A stretch of 64,000 bases of DNA from Guadua angustifolia (lineage: Eukaryota > Streptophyta > Magnoliopsida > Poales > Poaceae), in contig CM070506.1 of NCBI GenBank assembly GCA_036346375.1, positions 3,720,001 to 3,784,000 on the forward strand, written 5' to 3'. Each line of letters opens with the position of its first letter. Position 1 is the first letter of the stretch. Positions 1 through 10,200 of this stretch are shown here, piece after piece. The notes beneath the pieces were generated by a model. It did not search any database. It was not told where the DNA came from and was given only the letters and a program-made list of their open reading frames with translations. Made by a program: the position numbers and the translations under genes.

Positions 1-734
1 AAGCAAAAACATCTGTTAAGAGAAGACTGTTTCAAGACAAAACACCTGACTTCGGATTAGAACAGGTAGACTCATAAACAGTCTATTTCTTTATTGCCTA
101 CATTCTTATTTCTTATCCTCCATTGCAGTGCCTCCAGACGATCTCTGGTCCTCGCAGACCTACGTTTATGAAACTAGCCGACCCCGTTTTGTCTTCATCG
201 GCAACAGAATCTATGCTATATGTATTTCGCATTACGATAGTATAACTCTGTATGTAAGCGCACAGACCTTAGATAATGTATACACCTATAACTGTCTTCT
301 TTTGATGTATTTAGGTCTATGTGATATCGATCTCCACTAACTGTATTTCTTATCCTTTTATCTCGATGTAGCAATAGTCGTTGTCCTTTTGCTACCGGTT
401 TACTTTTGCTATATCATATTGCAGCAATATACTACTTGCTGAATACTTGCTGCCTCTCTTACTTATATGTGTGCTTGATTATGCTTTATACACCTGTTTG
501 ATTATACTTATTGATTACCTCATGGCCTACATGTACCAAGAAACTATATTACATATCATACTGTATTCCATGTTTAAAACTCATATTTCCGCAATTAATT
601 CTATTACTTCTACATGTACCAGTGCATTGTACAACAGATTTCTGGCGCAGAAAAACTTTTGTTCATCAACATATTTCTGCCAAAAAATGTTTTGTTCGTG
701 TACGTGCGTAGCGTAGCGCGCAAAAACTGCCTAG
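1..734 (+). mobile_element. 3' end of a Helitron-like element
   Basis: The stretch ends in a GC-rich short palindromic sequence (about 706-720, containing GTAGCGCGC), then about 10 bases, then CTAG at 731-734 followed by T. That is the CTRR-T signature of a Helitron 3' terminus. The same arrangement, with the same GCGTAGCGCGC core, recurs at 62905-62932. Sequence to the right (from about 765) belongs to the internal region of a long-LTR retroelement, so the Helitron probably inserted there. The 5' end lies outside the window. Interior is AT-rich; no helicase coding is visible. Confidence 0.55.
3..228 (+). pseudogene. Exon-like pieces of an unrecognised gene
   Basis: An open stretch at about 3-65 ends in GAACAG followed by GTAGAC, a plausible donor. 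It reads as a basic, lysine/arginine-rich peptide. A second open stretch begins after the acceptor-like CATTGCAG at about 127 and stays open for about 100 to 200 bases depending on frame. The family is not recognised. Their place just inside a Helitron-like 3' end suggests captured exons, but splice-like sequences also arise by chance, so this is weak. Confidence 0.25.
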
Positions 735-1930
735 TAAGTTCATCCATAAAAGATTCTAGACCCTCTCAATCATGATCAATACTAATCCTACCGGAACACA
801 AATCTTGCACTTCCAATCAATTTTCATGATTCACCACCATTGTATTAACTCTAATCAACTTTTTCACTTTAAAATCACCTACCATTCCAATTAGTCATTC
901 TATACCATACAATAAATTTGAGTATCTTTAAATAACCAACAAATTCTTTTTAACAGAATCAGTAACCCTCCTTATCTGGACGCTCACCTACTCATCATAC
1001 ACTTAACGCCTTGAACATCCTTGTGGGTCACTTACCCAACCTTTAAAGGAAACCACAATTCTTAAACATGAGCAACAACAAAACCATCTCCCTTTCCAGA
1101 AAAACTCAATCGTAAATCATAAGAAAATTCGACTCTCAAATTCCCAACTCCGACGGGAAACAACTCCTTAAACAAATCTCAAAATTTACCACTTCCAGGA
1201 AGGAAAAGAGATGCATGGGAAAAACCAAATGATCAACCAAATTCTTCTCGATAAAACCTTAACACCGAAGATCAACACGATTTAAGTTTTGCACCAAGAA
1301 AACTTCAATAAGTTCCTTAAATGGAGACAACAACAACTACAATAGTTTTCTCCACAAGGCAATCCTTGATAACCAACAAAAACCAAAGAATTCAACGAAA
1401 CCGAACACAATAGTGAAAGCAATCCAAAGGGGTTCATCACTAAGCTTTCCTCTTTGTCTCCAAAGGGATGAAGCCCAAAAGAAACCGACCTTCTCCACTC
1501 ACACTCTAAACTATGCCACAACAAACGACGATCCTCACCTCGAGAGGTTCCCAAGCTTCCGGTGGTGGTCCAACCTAGCCACAACCACCAACACAGCCTC
1601 TTCCACGACCACACCAACAACCAAGGCCCTTAGCAAGGTCAAAAGCATAAAGGCGAAAGCATAATGATTCAAACAATCCTTTTTATAATCAAAGCAATAT
1701 GCACAATAATTTAACATTCAATCATCAAAGCTTAACTGCAACACTTAAGCGTAATGCAATGATACCCATCCTTCCATCAGGCACCGAGTGTGTCAAGTTT
1801 TAAATTAATGAACCACGCTATTCCAGATTTTAAGGTTATCATCGAGGCCAAATTTTAAAAGTAGATACCTATGCCATGTTTCTAATTTCACCCTTTTAGT
1901 TTACTCGAGCATACCACGGACCTACGGATG

Positions 1931-4900
1931 CTACCAAAAACTCTAAATAACTAATGACAACTCTATGGAAAGATTGAAATCGACCTACAAACACTTAAAA
2001 ACCCGCTTAAAACTAAGTCCCCGAAATTTACAAAATTTCGGCATGACCTCTCTAGACAGTAGGACATCCACTCAGCAGACAGAAAACAATTGCAATTCTT
2101 ATATCATTCTAGCAGGTCCTTAGTTAATCAATCACACATCCAACAGAATTGAATAACTACACCACGACGGACGACATATTACAACCATAATCAATACAAC
2201 TAGGCTTTACAAATCGATTAAAGGGTTTGATGAAAGCGGGCTTGTGCTACTACTCCCCATGCATCTTTGGTTTCAAAGTACCGCAACAACACAACAACAA
2301 GCGTGAGTCGATGACTCGACAAAAGTACACGAGTGACAATTCCAATTTATCATAAGCAAAAACAAGAGCTTAACCACAAAAGCAATGAAGACAAATGAAA
2401 CAACATCCGGACGCTACGCTTTTATACACATTTAAAACAATAACTTGACTATACAAGAAAATTACATAATCAAGTCACCGACGATAATAAACCCATTCAA
2501 CGCCAAAGAAGCATTCCTTAACTCTAAGTCACAACGTCTCCCGACTCAACTACCCCTCGTTGCAACTCAAACCATTTTCATCAATTGCATTTGAGTTTAT
2601 AACTCGACTTCACTCCACGATATTCATACAACATAATTAGCAGGGCAAAGAAATGCGCTAAATCATCAAATACAATTCAATCTCCCCTTTTTGGGTTGAG
2701 TCCACAACTCAACCCTCAACTACCGTAAGCACCATCCATATGACACACCATTTACCACAACACTCATTAATAAAGATGCAATGCACATGAATGCTCATTT
2801 CCATGCACGCATCGAGTCTTTGAGTGCCCACCCGTCGATGTGCACCCTCACGTCCCTTCCATCCCGTAGATGGAAGGTGCCTACTCTTACTGTCTCGCTC
2901 TTATTCACCTTGATGAATGAGACTACGAGGTAGGACTTTCGTGTTCACTACGTGTGAACACAGAGGCCCATGATCGTAATGGGTCGCCTCTTCCATTATG
3001 AATGCACAAATGCAATTTTCATGAATGAAATGCAACTTTTCATTCAATGCCAACACTAACATACCATAACCCCATACATACACACAGCCAATTCTCACAT
3101 TCATAAGTTGCCAGCGGCACTAGTCTCATCAGATTCAACAACAAGACATGACAACACATCATAGCATTTCTGTCATACAATTAACACAATTAATTTCAAG
3201 CTACAATCATAATCATCTAATCGATTCGCACACATACTCAATTCCATTCCTCAGACGGGGCATAGTTAAGTACAACTCTTATAAATTAACCACGGGTATC
3301 CCCGTACCCCATTCTCGCTACTCACTGCAATATTAACAAAGGTACAGTAAACTCACCGAGATTAAGGCTTACTAGTGACCATCCGAATCCACTAGCTAAT
3401 CACGTCCGCGAAGGGACGATCACCAATATAACTCATACTTGCAACAATCAATAGAAATTAGCTTATGAACAGATAAATAACAACGAACGACTCAGTTGGA
3501 CACACAGCTCGGTGTACTTGCCTTTTACCGGAAGGAGCGGAGTGGCGAGAGGAAGATGCTATGCTACTCCCCGAAACTACTCCACCTGAAACAACCATCG
3601 CAAAACGCTTTACAAATTATACCTTTTCAACAATGCTCTACGGCCCCAACTACAACTACAAAAACTCCTCTTTTAGGTTGACTCAGATAAATATAATCTA
3701 CACTAAGGTGCTAATACAATTATCTTTCATTTGCAAAGACTACTAGAAACTACTCCATTCAATACACTACAGGCTGGGGCTATGCCTATGAGCGAAGTCA
3801 TTCAGCATTACAATATATTCAACTTTCATTCTATCAACCACGAGAACAACGGGTAAAGAACCGGTCCAACTGCGAATTACGCTCCATTGACTTAAACACC
3901 GCACAGTAAAATTGCCAAATGGAATTTGATTAGCCACATGAGATTTAGGGTCAAGCTGCTATAAGCATCGATGCTTTCCAAAACTAATATGGTGCTTCCC
4001 AATCTTACCAGGTTACGAGTAAACAACAAGCTCAACCATTGTTATCTACCAATCTTTCATAAACCATAATAGCAACAGATTTGCTTGAAACAACAGGAGA
4101 CACAATCCTCTCACCATATTCAGTTACAACTAGATGGATTGCATACATGCATGACAATTGATAAGTGCATGACAATTGATAAGGCTCAATTTTAAGTCAC
4201 ACTTTGATATATCTTATCCTAGTTAGGAAGAGAAGCACTTGCAGTATTCCATCAGTTCATATAGCAAATTAGCAACCAGAAAAGAATAAAGCCCCAGCTT
4301 ACTCTACTTTCATACACATCATCAATTGATGATAAGCAGCAACTCAAATACCTCCCATTAGCTTACAACCAGAGTCACAGGTCCAAACAATAAAACACTG
4401 AAATGCGGCATGATCACTGGAACCAGGTAGAGACTCGACATCCATCATTCTGAATTTAATAATTGATTTCCTCCCAATACACCCATAGTTCCCACTACGA
4501 CATACAACCAAGGCAGTAATGCACACACAATCTGATGAATTCAACCCTAAGGGGAAAACAGCAAAACACTATAATCTATCAACATGACAGACTCCTCCAT
4601 GCAACTTAATCCAAGTTCTTACACTACTCTAGCATTTCATCAAACACTTGAGGGGCATTGAGTAGGCAGAACCAAGCCAAGAAATGCAACAACCCTCACC
4701 TCCACATACCACAAGAGAGAGGAAGGAGGGGGAGGCGCCGGCTGAGGGCTGGGGCTCGCCGGCCTGCAGGGGATGCCAGGGGAGGGGCAGCGCCGCCAAG
4801 ATGGGGAAGTGGCTGAAGGAGACGCCGGCCTGCAGGGGGCGCCTGCTTCGACTGCTGCTGCTCTGCTGTTGAGCTGCCGCCGGCCAAGGGGAGGCACAGG

Positions 4901-5375
4901 GGAGCTCGGCCCGGAGGCTCGCCGGCCAGGGCCGCCGGCGCTGCTGCTAGCTGCTACTACCCCTGCTGCGCCGAGCCAGGGAGGGAAGAGCTGGGGGGGC
5001 GACGCCGGCAGGAGGAGGGAGGGCACTGGGAGGAGCCGGCCGGGGTAGGGATGGCCAGGAGGTGCCGGCAAGGCTGGGGTTGGAGAGGCACTCGGCAGGG
5101 AGGCAGCTCGCCTGGGAAGTTGGCCTGGGAGGAAGACATCCAGAGAAAAGAAAAGGAGAGGTGGAGAATGAATCGGCAAGGCTAAGGGAGAAATATCAGC
5201 CCCACCCAAGGAATTCTAGCCACACACACACCAGGAGAAAAAGATTAGGTGAAAAATGGGTGGAGAGGGAAAAAGAAAACAAGAATTTCTCTCCCACAAC
5301 TCACAGATAGGCCCACCAGACACTCGGACCAAGAATTCCCTGTCTCGGAGGAAAAAGAAACCCCGCAGTATTACA
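1931..5375 (-). repeat. LTR of the left retroelement copy
   Basis: On the minus strand it starts TGTAATACTG at 5375, carries a GC-rich module (about 4690-5160), then a T/G-rich body with the conserved hairpin cluster at 2855-2961. The last bases of the LTR are missing: the text runs from the internal-region motif ACCACGGACC straight into ACGGATGCTACC, which in the solo LTR lies about 25 bases inside the LTR end. About 3445 bp remain, close to the 3455-bp and 3691-bp lengths of other copies. Confidence 0.75.
2855..2961 (-). repeat. Conserved hairpin cluster, left copy
   Basis: Three inverted repeats lie in a row: 2855-2877 (arms CCTTCCATC / GATGGAAGG), about 2902-2925 (arms CTTATTCA / TGAATGAG), and 2941-2961 (arms GTGTTCAC / GTGAACAC, loop TACGT). 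The same block occurs in the LTRs at 44914-45020, 54949-55055 and, on the minus strand, about 48278-48390. The middle stem differs from the other copies at two pairs: one changed on both arms, the other a C-A mismatch on the LTR sense strand (T-G on the opposite strand). Confidence 0.7.
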
Positions 5376-5380
5376 CCAGA
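5376..5380. repeat. Putative target site CCAGA beside the LTR
   Basis: The five bases right after the LTR terminus (TATTACA at 5369-5375) should be one copy of the target duplication. They form part of the TSN coding exon (codon AGA, Arg). The partner copy would lie beyond the truncated far end of the element and is not in the window, so the duplication cannot be confirmed. Confidence 0.45.
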
Positions 5381-6549
5381 GTTTTGGATTATGGTTCGGT
5401 TTTTCTAGGTTCACCATCGCAGGCTGACAGAGATGACATATCTTTGATTCCGAGCTCTGGCAACCAGCCTGGAATTAATGTTGCTGAGCTTTTGCTCTCA
5501 CGGGGCTTTGCTAGAACATCTAAACTCCGGGACTATGAGGAAAGGTCTCACTATTACGATGCTCTGTTGGCAGCTGAATCACGAGCTGAGAAAGCAAAGA
5601 AAGGAGTTCATTCTGGAAAAGATTCTCCTGTGATGCACATAACTGATTTGACAATGGTTTAGCATCCTTGCTTGTTCCATTATTTTCCTTTGACAGTTGT
5701 TCTGCACCTGTTTTAACTTATTATTGGTCTTATCTGCTCAGGTTTCTGCAAAGAAGGCCAGGGACTTCCTTCCCTTCTTACAGCGGAACAGAAGGCATTC
5801 CGCCATTGTTGAATATGTTTTCAGTGGCCATCGTTTCAAACTAACAATTCCTAAGGAGACTTGCAGCATTGCCTTTTCATTTTCTGGTGTTAGATGCCCT
5901 GGCAAAGATGAGCCCTACTCGAATGAAGCTATTGCTTTGATGAGGAGGAGGATTGTACAGCGTGATGTGGAGGTATGATTGGCTCTCTCTCTCTCTCTCT
6001 CTGGTTTATCCATATCTCCATTTCGAATTTCTAAAGGATACCAAGTGATTCTGCAGATAGAGGTTGAAGCAGTTGATAGAACTGGAACATTCTTAGGTTC
6101 CTTATGGGAGTCCAAGACCAACATGGCTTCTGTTCTTTTGGAAGCTGGCCTGGCCAAGCTTAGTTCATTTGGCTTGGATAGGATTCCAGATGCTTATGTC
6201 CTCACACGAGCTGAACAGTCTGCAAAGCAGCAGAAACTGAAGGTAATCCCATTTTCTTCCTGAAGTACATAATAAAAAAAAATTACCGACACCTTTTTTT
6301 TCAAGATATGGGAGAACTATGTGGAGGGTGAAGAAGTTTCCAATGGATCCGCATCTGAATCCAAACAAAAGGAAATTCTCAAGGTTTGTTATGGAAAAAA
6401 TGTTGGAATACAATCTTGTCGTTTCTGAAAATGAAGAAACTAACCTGGCTTTGTCACCTGATTGTATTCAGGTTGTTGTCACTGAAGTCCTTGGTGGGCA
6501 TTTATGTGCATTGCAGACTGAACTGAAGATCTGCAGGCGTGAAGACTGA
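5376..6549 (+). pseudogene. TSN1: Tudor staphylococcal nuclease (TSN/SND1) gene fragment
   Basis: Five exons read as the middle of a plant Tudor-SN protein, an RNA-binding, stress-granule and mRNA-decay protein with four SNase-like repeats plus a Tudor domain. Exons: 5376-5656, 5742-5972, 6057-6242, 6306-6383 and 6472-6549, all with GT/AG borders and kept in frame. Exon 1 (motifs RVLDYGSVFLGSP and PVMHITDL) closes SN repeat 2. Exons 2-3 (SGHRFKLTIPKETCSIAFSF, GVRCPG, VDRTGTFLGS) form SN repeat 3. Exon 5 opens SN repeat 4 (VVVTEVLGG), then loses similarity and stops at 6547-6549. About 280 residues remain of a roughly 990-residue family; the N-terminus and the Tudor domain are absent. The 5' side is cut by the LTR ending at 5375, inside exon 1. 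It cannot encode a complete TSN. Confidence 0.88.
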
Positions 6550-7215
6550 ATGAGAAGATTCATGTTGCGCATGCTTCATGTTGTATGCAGACTGAATGTA
6601 TTTTATTTTGCCATCTCAACGTGTGAACTGTACTGAATGTGTCCACTTATCAACATGACAAGATTCATGTTGAAGTTGAGAGCATCTGATTTGAGTATTA
6701 TTGATTTAGCACCATGGTCCATGGATGTTGTATGAAGTTCATATCCATTCGGGCATTAAAATCTTGCTGATTGAACAGGATACTTGTGCGTGAAATTTAT
6801 GGAAGATTTTCAATCGCGCCATTAATTCCATATCCAACATTAACCATTAATTCCTACCTGGAATGTCATGCCTTCCCCATTTACATTAAACCGCTACCTT
6901 TGTAATCGTCGTTCAACACTTCCAATACAAGAATGGATTTTGACTCAAAATTTTGGAAGTATAAAAACTTTTGGAAGGTTAAGTCAGGTCCAAGTCAGGG
7001 GGAATTAATGTGTTTCCTATTGAGTTAACCGTACTAAAAAGAGGGTTAATTGTTTAAAATTCGTCGGAGGTTACTTTTAATTTTTATATTTTTATTGGGC
7101 ATTCATAAAAGAATTTACCATACAATTGTAGTCATGAATTCTAAGGTCGAGGCAGCACCAAAAAATAAAGTTTGTTTTCTTCTCTCTAAACAAGTATAAC
7201 ATCAATTTTTCCTAT
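6550..7215. other. Gene-free spacer between TSN fragment and satellite
   Basis: AT-rich sequence with no open reading frame worth reporting. The first 150 bases repeat short words (AGATTCATGTTG, GACTGAATG) that make weak local duplications. No RNA gene, terminal repeat or promoter pattern is evident. Confidence 0.5.
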
Positions 7216-10200
7216 CTTGTGGCACTATCTGGCAATTCAAGCTAGCATTTGCTATCAAATTGAGCTAAAAATTTCACGTGGGACTCTCATTTTCACTGCT
7301 AACATGCCACAGAATTTCGCCGCAGGAATTCATTCCGTGGCGCGTACAAAATATAATGGAAGTCAGCATATTCTATTAAACTTTCATCTTGCGGCACTAT
7401 CTGGGAATTAAAGCATGCATTTACTGTTGAAATAAGCTAAAATTTTCACGGAGGACTCTCATTTGCACTAATAACATGCCACACAAATTCGCCGTAGGAA
7501 TTCCGTATGTGGCTCAAAGGAAAAATAATGGAAGTCAGCATATTCTATTAAGCTTTCATCTTGCGGCACTATCTGACAATTCAAGCTAGCATTTGCTATC
7601 GAATTGAGCTAAAAATTTCACGAAGAACTCTCATTTTCACTGCTAACATGCCACAGAATTTCGTCGCAGGAATTCATTCCGTGGCGCGTACGAAATATAA
7701 TGGAAGTCAGCATATTCAATTAAGCTTTCATCTTGCGGCACTATCTTGCAATTCAAGCATGCATTTACTGTTGAAATAAGCTAAAATTTTCACGGAGGAC
7801 TCTCATTTGCACTAATAACATGCCACATAAATTCGCCATAGGAATTCCGTATGTGGCACATAGGAAAAATAATGGAAGTCAGCATATTCTATTAAGCTTT
7901 CATCTTGCCGCACTATCTGACAATTCAAGCTAGCATTTGCTATCGAATTGAGCTAAAAATTTCACGAAGAACTCTCATTTTCACTGCTAACATGCCACAG
8001 AATTTCGCCGCAGGAATTCATTCCGTGGCGCGTACGAAATATAATGGAAGTCAGCATATTCTATTAAGCTTTCATCTTGCGGCACTATCTGGCAATTCAA
8101 GCTTGCATTTACTGTTGAAATAAGCTAAAATTTTCACGGAGGACTCTCATTTGCACTAATAACATGCTACATAAATTCGCCGTAGAAATTCCGTATGTGG
8201 CACATAGGAAAAATAATGGAAGTCAGCATATTCTATTAAGCTTTCATCTTGCGGCACTATCTGACAATTCAAGCTAGCATTTGCTATCGAATTGAGCTAA
8301 GAATTTCACGAAGAACTCTCATTTTCACTGCTAACATGCCACAGAATTTCGCCGCAGGAATTCATTCCGTGGCGCGTACGAAATATAATGGAAGTCAGCA
8401 TATTATATTAAGCTTTATCTTGCGGCACTATCAGGCAATTCAAGCATGCATTTACTGTTGAAATATGCTTAAATTTTCACGGAGGACTCTCATTTGCACT
8501 AATAACATGCCACATAAATTCGCCGCAGGAATTCCGTATATGGCACATAGGAAAAATAATGGAAGTCAGCATATTCTATTAAGCTTTCATCTTGCGGCAC
8601 TATCTGGCAATTCAAGCATGCATTTATTGTTGAAATAAGCTAAAATTTTCATGGAGGACTCTCATTTGCACTAATAACATGCCACATAAATTCGCCACAG
8701 GAATTCTGTATGTGGCACATAGGAAAAATAATGGAAGTCAGCATATTCTATTAAGCTTTCATCCTGCAGTACTATCTGCAATTCAAGCTAGCATATGCTA
8801 TCGAATTGAGCTAAAAATTTCACGAAGAACTCTCATTTTCACTGCTAACATGTCACAGAATTTTGCTGCAGGAATTCATTCCGTGGAACGTACGAAATAT
8901 AATGGAATTCAGCATATTCTATTAAGCTTTCATCTTGCGGCACTATCTGGCAATTCAAGCATGCATTTACTATTGAAATGAGCTAAAATTTTCACAGAGG
9001 ACTCTCATTTGCACTGGTAACATGCCACATAAATTCGCCGTAGGAATTCCGTCTGTGGCACATAGGAAAAATAATGGAAGTCAGCATATTCTATTAAGCT
9101 TTCATCTTGCGGCACTTTCTGGCAATTCAAACATGCATTTACTATTGAAATAAGCTAAAATTTTCACGGAGGACTCTCATTTGCACTAATAACATGCCAC
9201 ACAAATTCGCCGCAGGAATTCCGCCTGTGGCACATATAAAAATAATGGAAGTCAGCATATTCTATTTCGCTTTCATCGTGCGGCACTATCTGGCAATTCA
9301 AGCTAGCATTTTTTATCGAATTGAGCTAAAAATTTCATGTGGAACTCTCATTTTCACTGCTAACTTGCCATAGAATTTCGCCGCAGGAATTCATTCCGTG
9401 GCGCGTACGAAATATAATGGAAATCAGCATATTTTATTAAGCTTTCATCTTGCGGCACTATCTGGCGATTCAAGCATGCATTTACGGTTGAAATAAGCTA
9501 AAGTTTTCACGGAGGACTCTCATTTGCACTAATAACATGCCACATAAATTCACCACAGGAATTCCGTATGTGGCACATAGGACAAAAATTGGAAGTCAGC
9601 ATATTCTATTAAGCTTTCATCTTGCGGCACTATCTGACAATTCAAGCTAGCATTTGCTATCGAATTGAGCTAAAAATTTCACGAAGAACTCTCATTTTCA
9701 CTGCTAACATGCCACAGAATTTCGCCGCAGCAATTCATTCCGTGGCGCGTATGAAATATAATGGAAGTCAGCATATTCTATTAAGCTTTCATCTTGCGGC
9801 ACTATCTGACAATTCAAGCTAGCATTTGCTATCGAATTGAGCTAAAAATTTCACGAAGAACTCTCATTTTCACTGCTAACTTGCCACAGAATTTCGCCGC
9901 ACCGTGGCGCGTATGAAATATAATGGAAGTCAGCATATTCTATTAAGCTTTCATCTTGCGGCACTATCTGACAATTCAAGCTAGCATTTGCTATCGAATT
10001 GAGCTAAAAATTTCACGAAGAACTCTCATTTTCTCTGCTAACATGCCACAGAATTTTGTCGCAAGAATTCATTCCGTGGCGCGTACGAAATATAATGGAA
10101 GTCAGCATATTCAATTAAGCTTTCATCTTGCGGCACTATCTGGCAATTCAAGCATGCATTTACTGTTGAAATAAGATAAAATTTTCATGGAGGACTCTCA

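Larger units (their letters stand above)
735..5375 (-). mobile_element. Long-LTR non-coding retroelement, left copy (partial)
   Basis: Read on the minus strand, this is an LTR followed by the 5' part of the internal region of the same family that makes up 34924-58552. The internal part (735-1930) matches 45993-47200 in reverse complement. The LTR part (1931-5375) matches the solo LTR at 47288-50978 most closely. The LTR start (right end, rc TGTAATACTG) is intact and abuts a TSN exon. The LTR end and primer-binding site near 1930 are deleted. The rest of the element is cut off at the Helitron end at 734. No gag or pol reading is visible; the ORFs inside are chance ORFs. Confidence 0.75.

Noticed and set aside
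4640..5209. 189-residue minus-strand proline/serine-rich frame and overlapping frames
   Set aside because: Several frames on both strands are open at once in a GC-rich island of an LTR; composition alone explains it. No domain is visible.
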